The notes under the pieces were generated by a model. It was not told the origin of the DNA. It saw nothing but the letters and a program-made list of their open reading frames with translations, and did not search any database. The translations under genes were made by a program, and so were the position numbers. A stretch of DNA of 13,243 nucleotides from Phoronis pallida (taxonomy: Eukaryota > Phoronida > Phoronidae). Shown one piece after another: positions 1 through 7,330 of this stretch. Position 1 is the stretch's first letter. Each line of letters begins with the position of its first letter. The DNA is taken from contig JAOXYC010175581.1 in assembly GCA_028565715.1 (NCBI GenBank), positions 1-13,243 on the forward strand, read 5' to 3'.

Positions 1-127
1 TATCGGGTCTACTTGCTTTAAGCAAAAACAAATCCTCATGTGAAAAGGTGCACAGCGCCGCTCATGGAGTAAAACATATACTGGCCATAACGCTATTATG
101 CGTTAAATATCAGACAGAATTAGGAGT

Positions 128-200
128 AGCTGGGTAGCTTATAGGTAGAGCATCATAACCGGCTATTATGGGGACTTGGGTTCGATTCCCAGTTCAGTTA
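128..200 (+). repeat. tRNA-like sequence (tRNA-derived SINE head or tRNA pseudogene) with a T-run
   Basis: Folds as a cloverleaf: acceptor 128-134/193-199 (seven pairs, three G-U), D stem 137-140/148-151 with GG at 144-145, anticodon stem 154-158/166-170, T stem 176-180/188-192 with loop TTCGATT. The internal pol III promoter is present: an A-box-like start TAGCTTATAGG at 135-145 and a perfect B box GGTTCGATTCC at 179-189. A run of six T at 207-212 could end pol III transcription. The loop would present GGC (alanine), but position 33 is C rather than the invariant T and one extra base sits between D and anticodon stems. It lies in intron 9 of the transporter gene, on the opposite strand. I favour a tRNA-derived element over a working tRNA. 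Confidence 0.6.
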
Positions 201-336
201 TGATGATTTTTTCTGTCTTTTCAAATTTATACTTTATAGCAATATGGGCTGTGGGAGAGACTATGTACAGCCTTACACCAGCAATTTAAGAATTTAAGAA
301 AGGGGATGGATACAACATTTCTATGGTGAAACTGAC

Positions 337-494
337 CTTAGTGTGAGAAGTAAACCGGCACTTGTCCCTTCTGCTACAGGATATGTAATCTCAACGCCCA
401 CTTCAAGACAAAGTGGGTAGACTGCAAAACCGAAGAACCCAAATATAGACACTGCAATCGCAATCAGTGCCCTTTGTTCCCTCAAGCGTGACAC
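337..494 (-). CDS. SLC49A3: SLC49A3-like exon 9 (helix 10, start of helix 11)
   Basis: Codes for residues 344-395 plus two bases. Acceptor CTATCCTAG|, donor CTAAG|GTCAGT, phase 2. It starts VSRLREQRA, then helix 10 (FGFFGFAVYPLCLEV) and ITYPVAEGTSAG, which matches the CSFPVGEGAATG region recalled from human SLC49A3. I found no open acceptor with the right phase between 1 and 336, so exon 10 must lie left of the window. Confidence 0.82.
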
Positions 495-3400
495 CTAGGA
501 TAGATAAACAATTAATTTAAAATGTAGTAAAGTGAAAATCTGTCTTTTTCATTTTATTTACAAAAGTCTTCATTCTTAGATAATAAAACATAATAATTCT
601 TTTAGCTTTAAAGGTATTTGAAACTATTTCTGAATGATCTCTAGGATGGTTCATAGTGCTATCATTATGCTAGAAAAATCAATTTTAGTGAAAAAAAATT
701 TTAGTCGAAAAAATTATTTATTGATATTATGATCAAATCTGTGATGTCACTGGCAGACAATTAATAGCTAAATAATAGGAAAAATACCTTTTTTTCAAAT
801 AGTTTTAAGATTTGAGTTCCAAACAAGAAAATTGCCAAATATGTTTAATGTAGGGATCCCAGCTATAAATAAATATATTTGGCAATTTTCTGGTTTGAAA
901 TTCAAATCTTGAAATTATTCGAAAAAAAAACGTATTTTTCCAATGTGTTTTTTTCACTAAAATTGATTTTTCTAGCATAATGATAGCATTGTAGACCATC
1001 CTAGAGATTATTCAGAAATAGTTTCAAATACCTTTAAGCTGACCTTTATTAAATTTTCATCAGTAAAATTGGGAGAAGTTGCTTGGAGACCCCTACCTGC
1101 AGGATTTGGGCATGTAACAATTAACAAACATTATAAATTTTAAAACACAAACATTATGAATTTCTGGACACGTGTTTCGAAGCCTGGATTCTATGTTTTA
1201 GATCTTAGATGTGAACACTTCCTATCTTTTTTACAATTTTGAGGATTTCATAAATATGCTTACCAAAGTAAAGAAAATTGCTCCAATCCCAGCAAGACAG
1301 AAGCAGATCTTGATGACTTCATCAAACATTTTAGTATAATCTACAATGACTCCGGCGAGTCCAGCACCAATAATTCCCACACCAATGAGCAAAGCACCAC
1401 AGACACCGGCAAAATCCTGTTAAATGACAATCGGTAAAATGTATAAAAGGGAGATACATTTTTTCAATATCTTAGCTGATTTCACTAAATAGCTGATTGC
1501 TTTATATTGTGTTATGAAACCTCCCCAGTTATCATGGTAAATTTTGACTTACTATCAACTTAGCAAGGATTTCAAAATGGAGGTAAGAGAACAGTGTGTT
1601 TAATGACAGTGCACCTAAAATTTTTTCCTTAAGTACAAATATACAACCGCTTTTAGTGGCGGAAACTGATAAATATTTATATCACAGCCCAATTCTAATT
1701 ATTATGTCATCAGCCCTTACAAAGAGGAGCACATAATATACTGGCTTAAAGCATTAAAATTAGAACAAAAATTAATAGGACCTGGGTATTTAGAGGTTTG
1801 TTCACAACTATCATGACAAAAGGAGACGCCTGCATTTCTAATTTTTCTGTTTGAAATTTCATATTGAATAAAGGTGCCAGATACAGCCCTGAGAAGAACT
1901 ATGACTTACATCGGTGTATCCTCGAGCACACAGTATCTGCTCTAGTAAAGTGGTCACTGCAGTGAAAGCTGCAACACCAATTCCAAAACATATGGCTAAA
2001 ACCCAGTAATTTTTATTTTTGGCAACCTGAAAAAAATCAAATCAAAAACTATTATGCAGTTTCAAAAATACTTGATGAGATTATTTGCATTATGAAATGT
2101 TCTGTATAATAGTATCAGCAAACAAAACAAATGAGGGGATTACTAAATATGTTCATTCGACTGGTAGAATACTTTGTATAACATTTTCTTTTGTCCAAGT
2201 CGTTTAAATTGACTCATGTTTAACAATTTCACCCACTTGGCCAGGGGGCTTCCTCAGAACTGATGTACCAACCAACAGAGTTCATTAGTTCTGAGGAAAC
2301 CCCATGACCGAGTGGGTGAAAATATTAAACATGAGTAAATTTAGAAGACTTGGACAAAAGAAAATGTTATATAAAATGAGGGGATTGTTTGTTATTTCCT
2401 TGCGATTAAAGATTTTAAAAGGTATACTATTCATCAACAAAGACAAGAATTTGGTCAAACAAATCATTCTTGGGAAAAAAGCAAACCAATATTCCCAAAA
2501 ATACGAAAATTAAAAAATTCAATACCAGAATATTTTTGTTAACAATCTTACTTTTTTCACACCCTGAATAAATGGTTCTGAGTCCTCGGCTGCACTTGCA
2601 GTTGGTGGTGTCGGTGGCGTACTACTCCACACACCAAATGTGGCCAACAGCATCACCGCACCAGCGGGTACTGTATAGGCTATCAACTGGAGAATAATCA
2701 AAATCAGAAAAATTGAACAAAATGTAAAATCGATGAGACGAATATCTTTTGGAAAACAAACACTGTTTCAGCTGTCTGAAGGTTGTGAATGACCACACAG
2801 TCACAGTGAGATGTGGCTGAGGCAGTGTTCACACCAACTCATGTTCCAAAACATATCTTTCTCTGTGCATTTCATCAAATTAGTACTAGAGCGCAAGCAC
2901 TTGACATAGAATCTTTAAAAAACATAACGGGTTAGTTTAATCAGTAGGTAAATAAAAGTTCAAAAGATGACTATTCCAGCATCAGAACTCTATACATTTT
3001 GCAATCGAGATGTAAAGTCAGATTTAAATGAGTAATCTTACCATATTTGTTATATCATCTTTGCCTTTCACAATGGCAGGGGATATAAGGTTTGCCAATA
3101 AAATACCCAAAGGATTTGCTGAAAAAAACATAAAGACAGGTGTTATGTATGAAAAACATAGCCTATTGTTTATTAGTATCTGAAGTGGAAACATCCAGAT
3201 TTTTATGTCGATTAGAAACTGACCTTGACACTGAAAACTAATATTACTAATCAAATTTCTCAATCTAAATATACATTGTGACTGAATATAGGATTAAGTA
3301 AGTCGAGTATTTGACATGGATAACAAAATGCTAAAGATGAGAAATTTTCTAAACAACCATTTAAATACTTACACATAGAAGCCAGAGTGTTTGCTGTGAC

Positions 3401-6400
3401 CCGTTGATTACCTCTGAACCAGAGAGCTGCAAGTTTTGTTGGTGCAAAAAACGCAAATGGCTGTGCACAGGCTGCAATGGTCTGGCCTGAATAAAGAAAT
3501 CAAAAACATGACTCATTCTGATGAAAATTGTGAAAAATATGCAAAAATGTTCCAGTAACACAGTCAGGAAAACTGTATACCTCTATCATCTGACACGAGT
3601 TAAATAATAAATACATAAATAAATTATTTATTTATTATTTAACTCACAGCAGATGATAGAGGTATAAATGTTTCCTGACTATGTTACTAGAACATTTATT
3701 TGACCACTAGAACATTTCGCTCAGCTTGGTGCACATTACATCCCCCTATCGGGGATGGTTTACGGTGAAGCCATAAAACAGAATCAAGGTTCACTCACCA
3801 CTATGCTCCTGCTGTCTACCGTACCTAAGCAATATTATTTTTTTAAAGTTGTTCATTAACAAGGGTTTTTTACTTAGAATGTAAACATTTATGTTTTTAC
3901 ATTGCTGACATTGTTTCAATGAGCAAAAACACCCAAGATTTACGAACGAAAATTGGTAAACCAATTACCAGGGTTAACAGACTCAGGAATGTTATTGACC
4001 CCCTAAACCAGGATACTAGGCCCTGAACAAAATTAAGAGCAGTTTTCCTGAAGGCATTCTATTTTTTCTTACTTTAAATTAGGAAATTTAGAAGTCGGAC
4101 ATTTACCTGTCATAACGAGAGGCCATCGTAGATTTGAACTAACAAATGCTAGGCCACTGAACAAACGGATTATTGCTCCAGTGAAATTCAACCATGCACC
4201 AAGAATTATCTGCAAAAGTATACAAAGTATTTCATAATAAATCTGGCAAAAAAACACAGCTAAATATATACCAGTACAAGAAAAAACACAATTTCCATTT
4301 AAATATTTCTTATCTCATAAATAAGCACACAGTGGGTGTCTTTGTTTTGGATAAAATATTGCCTCAGAAAGTAATTGGTCGGAATGAAACTAATTTTCAT
4401 AAACTGTTTGTGTGAGTAAAACTTAAGAGCCATTTCATGAAGATAAGCTTTCAGTCCATTTATAATCATACAAAAATGAAACAAGCCATAGTGTAACATA
4501 AACTGTGGGTTTTCTGTCCTATGTGTACACCATGCTTTCGAAACTAGGAACCAAAATTAGAAAAGAAGAATGAAAATTATATTTTTTACTGCATGTATTG
4601 GCAGAATAACCGTTCCCATTGAAATGTTCAGTATTTTAGAGCTATTTTTCATAATTTTCATACTTCCACAAATAGGTTGGTTGGGTTACAGGAAGTCGAG
4701 ACTTTAAAAGTCCAAGAAAGAAGATTACAAGAAGAAGGCTTGAAATTCCTGGGTAGTTCGACATATATACATAATAGGCTCGTACTATTATGCATTATGT
4801 CAGCGACTGTCGGAAAGTGGCAGTACAGAGAGTATTGCATAAATATTCATGCATGACAGTATATGATTACGGGCGTATTGTATTTTAAGTCAAACTACAC
4901 AGGAGTTTTCTGCCTTTATGGGTGCCTGTGGGTTGGGTAAACCATAGTTTATTGACCAATCCAGTTCTTACACTTGCTCGTAGTCCGAGACTATCAATGA
5001 CCCATGTTGCACTTATACCACATGGTATGCAAGCTACTAAAAACACCAATGATAACCAGTTGATGAATTCTGCCGTCACACCATAGAATAGTTGTGTCTT
5101 GTCAGCGATGGATGCAAAACTAATCCAAACCTGGAAAATATTTTAACATTATATGATATCAAAAGCTGATGATAAAAGATTATAAAGGCTGATACAGACT
5201 TGAATGAGGTCTCAAAGTCGAACAGCGGACATGAGAAAGTATGTGCTCAGAATTGTTTGGAGTGATAGGCTTAGTTCTTAATGTGCTTGATAGTAATTAA
5301 TTAGAAATTTTTGATAGATGTATTTGACACTTAACTCATACATCGCTACTTATGAAAGTAGAATGATCAAATGATGTTTTCATCCTTTTCTACACAGTTT
5401 GATCATTTTTCGTTGCCAATTCTTGTTACTACCTTCAATTTTTATTTAAAACATGATGTTAATAGTTCCAGTTGATCTCAGTTATATTGGTGACCTCGAG
5501 ATATTTTATCAAGTCATATTGGCCGCGTATAGAGATTTCGGGAAGATACGAAGGTATTTGTTCAGATGAATGTAAGGATGCAAAGTAACAAAGAATTCAA
5601 AACAATTGACCTTATTCAATTATATAGTTGATAATTTCACATATGTAAGTAGCGATGTATAACTTTTAAGTGATTGTCACCCAGGCTAAAGTCTACCGCC
5701 TCCTTTCGGAGAATGAGCCAAACTACAACAAGCTGAAGGCACTGGCACCGAACAAGGGGGTGAAAGAAACTTTTTATTAATCCTCGAAAGTTTTCAGTGC
5801 CCATAGCCGTGTTCGATCCGCAGACCTCTCGCATGCGAGGCACAGATCTTACCACCCCGGGCTTACCACTAAGCCACGGGCACTCCCCAACTCAGTTCCC
5901 TTAGTTGGGCCATGCCCCATTGTTTGTTCGACACTCTGGGCAAGTTTTATGGAAGGCGATTCCCTTCATATTAGAAGAATCACTGCGGTGCTCGTATAAT
6001 CACCGCTGTGGTTTCATAATCACCGCGGTTCTTTCATAATCACCACTGTGATTCCATCACTGCGGTCATTTTGCAAACCGGAACAAAACCACAGCGGTGA
6101 TTCCACAAAGCACCGCGGTGATTTTGAAACCGGAACAGAATCACTGAGGTGCTAGCATAATCACCGCGGTCGTTTTCGAAACCAAAGCGGTTGTTTTCAA
6201 AATCATCACGGTGCTTGTCAAAATCAGATTGGTCGTTTTCGAAATCACCACGATGCTTGTCAAAATCACTGCAGTGATTTTGACAAGCACCGTGGTGATT
6301 TCGAAAATGACAGTGATTTTGACAAGCATCGTGGTGATTTCGAAAACGACTGAAATAACCACGATGCTTGTCAAAATCACTGCAGTGATTTTGACAAGAA

Positions 6401-7127
6401 CCGCGGTGATTTTATTCCGGTTTGCAAAAACACCGTGGTGATTTTGTTCCGGTTTCAAAATGAGCGCGGTGATAATGGAATCACCGCAGTGGTTTTGCTC
6501 CTGTTTGCAAAATGGCCGCGGTAATTATGCAATCAACGCGGTGATTATGAAAGCACCACGGTGATTATGGAAGCACCGTGGTGATTATGGATGCATCGCG
6601 GTGATTTTAACGACTGCGGTGATTCTTCTAATATGAAGGGAATCGTCTTCCATAAATGGTATTAAGCCTATTAAAGTTTGGCTAAGATGAAACCCCATGA
6701 AATTCATGAAAATGTTTCCCACCTCTATAACCAGATAACATACAGAGTATGCCACCGAAACCGATACCAATACTGTCACTTACACATGTTGTGTTCGTGT
6801 GTGAAACTACTAACTGAAACCCTGGGACTGAAACCAGGAACTAAAGTCAGAACACAGGTTGAAATAATCGCGATGAACCTGACAAGAAAGAAGAATTAGA
6901 AATGTTATACAGACTTACAGTTATAAATACAGAATAGATTTTTTCTGGTAACCTACCATAGCATTTGCTATATTCAAAAAACAAAGCACAAAAAGAATGA
7001 ACCATCTTCTTCTGTATACTTTGTACTCGACTGGTGAAAATGTTGGTAAATGGTTGATCGATTCACTGCCAGAATTATCTAGTAAAGGTGCCCGTTCGTC
7101 GAGCTCTTCGTGAACATCGTCCGACAT
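337..7127 (-). CDS. SLC49A3: SLC49 family MFS transporter, SLC49A3/MFSD7-like, 3'-truncated (nine exons)
   Basis: A multi-pass membrane transporter of the major facilitator superfamily. Joining exons 6957-7127, 4972-5130, 4107-4209, 3373-3486, 3042-3118, 2552-2686, 1910-2026, 1264-1416 and 337-494 (minus strand) gives 395 uninterrupted residues. Intron phases are 0,0,1,1,0,0,0,0,2. Seen: hydrophilic N-tail (1-40), helices at about 42-62, 83-102, 111-127, 139-158, 179-199, 209-228, 260-281, 295-317, 327-344 and 353-373, and the start of an eleventh near 387. The MFS motif-A variant DSLGLR is at 103-108, SNPLG at 183-187, and a proline-rich helix 6-7 loop PPTPP at 232-236. Known: these blocks resemble human SLC49A3, more than FLVCR1/2 or SLC49A4 (compared from memory). 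SLC49A3 is an orphan; relatives carry choline (FLVCR1/2) or vitamin B6 (SLC49A4), so the substrate is not assignable. ATG 7127 is preferred because it has A at -3; an in-frame ATG at 7166 has a weak context. The last helices lie left of the window. Confidence 0.88.
604..1040. repeat. Foldback element (MITE-like) in intron 8
   Basis: The left arm from 604 (AGCTTTAAAGGTATTTGAAAC...) to about 698 is the inverted copy of 949-1040, with only scattered mismatches. A second nested pair, about 780-842 against 875-945, continues the hairpin towards its centre near 858. The only large unpaired part is roughly 80 bases at 699-780 in the left arm. Short length, AT-richness, lack of coding and long arms fit a miniature foldback element. 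No clear target duplication was seen at the ends. Confidence 0.8.
1264..1416 (-). CDS. SLC49A3: SLC49A3-like exon 8 (helices 8 and 9)
   Basis: Codes for residues 293-343. Acceptor TTTAACAG|, donor TTG|GTAAGC, phase 0 at both ends. It begins DFAGVCGALLIG, then a glycine-rich helix 8, then the second motif-A-like loop VDYTK (317-321) and helix 9. It has no internal stop and is the longest internal stretch of Gly/Ala/Ile-rich membrane sequence in the window. Confidence 0.86.
1417..1909 (-). other. Intron 7: no element recognised
   Basis: AT-rich intronic sequence between exons 7 and 8. Apart from a small stem around ACCGC...GCGG near 1650 I see no repeat, coding part or RNA gene. It is the one longer intron without a foldback insertion. 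Confidence 0.5.
1910..2026 (-). CDS. SLC49A3: SLC49A3-like exon 7 (helix 7)
   Basis: Codes for residues 254-292. Acceptor TTTTTTCAG|, donor GAT|GTAAGT, phase 0 at both ends. Helix 7 runs from about YWVLAI (260-265) through FGIGVAAFTAV to LLEQILC (280-286), matching the ALLEQILC block recalled from human SLC49A3. Confidence 0.87.
2177..2373. repeat. Foldback element in intron 6, bracketed by a 13-bp direct repeat
   Basis: Arms 2177-2261 and 2287-2373 are inverted copies around a 25-base loop, starting TATAACATTTTCTTTTGTCC on the left. A 13-bp direct repeat, AAATGAGGGGATT, occurs at 2129-2141 and 2374-2386. The right copy abuts the arm, while the left copy is 35 bases away from the left arm. 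It could be a target duplication or part of the unit. The open frames of about 60-70 codons here are by-products of the hairpin. Confidence 0.78.
2552..2686 (-). CDS. SLC49A3: SLC49A3-like exon 6 (helix 6 and central loop)
   Basis: Codes for residues 209-253. Acceptor TTCTCCAG|, donor AAA|GTAAGA, phase 0 at both ends. It holds the helix 6 sequence ending FGVW, then the central cytoplasmic loop with PPTPP (232-236) and an acidic patch EDSE (242-245). The same Pro-rich loop is a hallmark I recall from SLC49A3 proteins and separates this gene from other SLC49 members. Confidence 0.88.
2687..3041 (-). other. Intron 5: no element recognised
   Basis: Plain intronic sequence between exons 5 and 6. 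No repeat, RNA gene or further exon was seen. Confidence 0.5.
3042..3118 (-). CDS. SLC49A3: SLC49A3-like exon 5 (helix 5)
   Basis: Codes for residues 183(part)-208. Acceptor TTTTTTCAG|, donor AATATG|GTAAGA, leaving phase 0. It reads NPLGILLANLISP followed by the charged loop KGKDD (200-204). The length of 77 fits the phase 1 left by exon 4. Confidence 0.87.
3373..3486 (-). CDS. SLC49A3: SLC49A3-like exon 4 (helix 4, cytoplasmic loop)
   Basis: Codes for residues 145(part)-182 plus one base of codon 183. Acceptor TTATTCAG|, donor ATGT|GTAAGT. It contains PTKLAALWF (160-168) and NQRVTANTLASM (171-182), which correspond to the AKLAALWFP and QRATANMLATMSNPLG blocks I recall in human SLC49A3. A foldback repeat begins about 60 bases upstream of its acceptor. 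Confidence 0.88.
3545..3696. repeat. Foldback palindrome in intron 3
   Basis: An almost complete palindrome of about 150 bases, centred near 3620 in an AT-only stretch. The outer arms begin AAATGTTCCAGTAACA and end TGTTACTAGAACATTT. The block ACCTCTATCATCTG (left) pairs with CAGATGATAGAGGT (right). In the transcribed (minus) direction it sits about 60 bases before the acceptor of exon 4. The end motif ACTAGAACATTT is repeated directly at 3686-3697 and 3706-3717. Confidence 0.75.
4107..4209 (-). CDS. SLC49A3: SLC49A3-like exon 3 (helix 3, loop, helix 4 start)
   Basis: Codes for residues 111-144 plus the first base of codon 145. Acceptor CTTTTGCAG|, donor ACAG|GTAAAT. It starts IILGAWLNF, the conserved start of SLC49 helix 3. 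The exon length of 103 leaves phase 1, which the next exon completes as glycine. Confidence 0.87.
4759..4806. repeat. Short hairpin in intron 2
   Basis: CATAATAG (4770-4777) and CTATTATG (4785-4792) form a perfect 8-bp stem with a 7-base loop. Weaker pairing extends outwards through CGACATA and TATGTC. It may be a fragment of a foldback element or a chance hairpin. The rest of intron 2 (4210-4971) shows nothing I can name. Confidence 0.4.
4972..5130 (-). CDS. SLC49A3: SLC49A3-like exon 2 (end of helix 1 to motif A)
   Basis: Codes for residues 58-110, flanked by the acceptor TTTTCCAG| and donor AGT|GTAAGA, phase 0 at both ends. It begins VWISFASIAD, carries the NWLSLV block (81-86) typical of SLC49 helix 2, and ends after DSLGLRAS, the loop between helices 2 and 3 (MFS motif A). 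A donor three bases earlier (CAA|GTGTAA) was rejected because the chosen one keeps phase and has a better donor consensus. Confidence 0.88.
5328..5672. mobile_element. MITE-like element with imperfect 30-bp terminal inverted repeats (intron 1)
   Basis: The left end CACTTAACTCATACATCGCT... (5328-5357) is mirrored by the right end TTTCACATATGTAAGTAGCG... finishing in AAGTG (5635-5672), with a few short indels. A smaller inverted pair inside (GATCAAA near 5367 and TTTGATC near 5399) follows the left end. At 345 bases without coding capacity it fits a non-autonomous DNA transposon. It ends directly against the SINE-like sequence that follows at 5673. Confidence 0.65.
5673..5886 (-). mobile_element. 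tRNA-derived SINE (intron 1)
   Basis: Read on the minus strand, the head at 5883-5797 begins GTGCCCGTGGCTTAGTGGTA and ends in GGGCAC. It shows an A-box-like TGGCTTAGTGGTAAGC (5876-5861) and a degenerate B box GGATCGAAC (5819-5811). The anticodon-arm region CCTCGCATGCGAGAGG looks tRNA-like, but about 15 bases containing a second GGTGGTAAG copy separate it from the A box. A non-tRNA body of about 120 bases follows to roughly 5673. It has the same orientation as the host gene. The body boundary is approximate. Confidence 0.65.
5886..5909. repeat. Short hairpin between SINE and palindromic element
   Basis: CCCAACT (5886-5892) and AGTTGGG (5903-5909) form a 7-bp perfect stem with a 10-base loop, immediately upstream of the SINE head. 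It may mark the flank of one of the two insertions. Confidence 0.35.
5946..6656. mobile_element. 711-bp palindromic element built of AATCACCGCGGTG-type repeats, with 45-bp terminal inverted repeats (intron 1)
   Basis: The ends 5946-5991 and 6611-6656 are inverted copies (TTTATGGAAG, then CGATTCCCTTCATATTAGAA) with about five mismatches. The interior is a run of more than twenty degenerate copies of a roughly 20-30-base unit centred on CACCGCGGTG, itself a palindrome, with T/A-rich linkers. The two halves also mirror each other: AAACCGGAACAAAA near 6077 faces TTTTGTTCCGGTTT near 6440. No transposase or other gene is seen. Long open frames on both strands here come from the repeat. Target duplication is unclear; only TTAT/ATAA abuts the GGAAG ends. 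I infer a non-autonomous foldback transposon. Confidence 0.75.
6957..7127 (-). CDS. SLC49A3: SLC49A3-like exon 1 (start codon, N-tail, helix 1)
   Basis: Codes for residues 1-57. It runs from the ATG at 7127 to the donor ATG|GTAGGT (phase 0). The N-tail is acidic, with an ERAPLL stretch at 11-16 that fits the acidic dileucine sorting consensus. A basic RRR stretch at 39-41 precedes helix 1, which ends in NIANAM and continues with VW in exon 2. Reading through the donor adds a few unrelated residues and then a stop, as expected of an intron. Confidence 0.85.
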
Positions 7128-7330
7128 CTTGTGATTCTTGTGTACTCGTGAGATGTCGCTGTACATAAGGAAGTGTGTTCGGCAGTTACCGGCTATTTAC
7201 GGAAACACTCGTAAACTGCTCCCCTACATTTGTAAACTTCAGTTTCTTGAGTTACGCCCGAGTTTACGAAATTCCCGACAAAATCCCCGGACAAAATCCG
7301 TGCCTACGATTATCATAATATCTCTTATAG
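7128..7330 (-). promoter_or_regulatory. 5' flank and likely 5' UTR/promoter of the SLC49A3-like gene
   Basis: The start codon at 7127 has the upstream context CACAAG. An in-frame upstream ATG at 7166 would add 13 residues but has C at -3. No TATA box lies at a set distance. A 10-bp direct repeat GACAAAATCC (7277-7286 and 7290-7299) is spaced 13 bases apart and could be a paired factor site. Transcription start cannot be placed from sequence alone. Confidence 0.4.

Noticed and set aside
128-200. Functional tRNA-Ala gene
   Set aside because: C replaces invariant T33, the D-to-anticodon junction has an extra base, and three G-U pairs weaken the acceptor stem. I therefore list it as a tRNA-like element.
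1-336. Exon 10 of the transporter
   Set aside because: Each AG followed by a phase-2-compatible frame soon meets a stop or reads nothing like helix 11. The tRNA-like sequence occupies much of the space.
6141-6458. Minus-strand open frame of 105 codons and its plus-strand partner
   Set aside because: Both are readings of the palindromic repeat array inside an intron and contain no independent protein signal.
5946-6656. CRISPR-like array from the regular short repeats
   Set aside because: Units are degenerate and palindromic with no unique spacers of constant length, and the window is an animal genome with introns.
7127-7166. Upstream in-frame ATG at 7166 as the true start
   Set aside because: C at -3 is a weak context, and the 13 extra residues show no family resemblance. 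ATG 7127 has A at -3 and gives a normal N-tail length.
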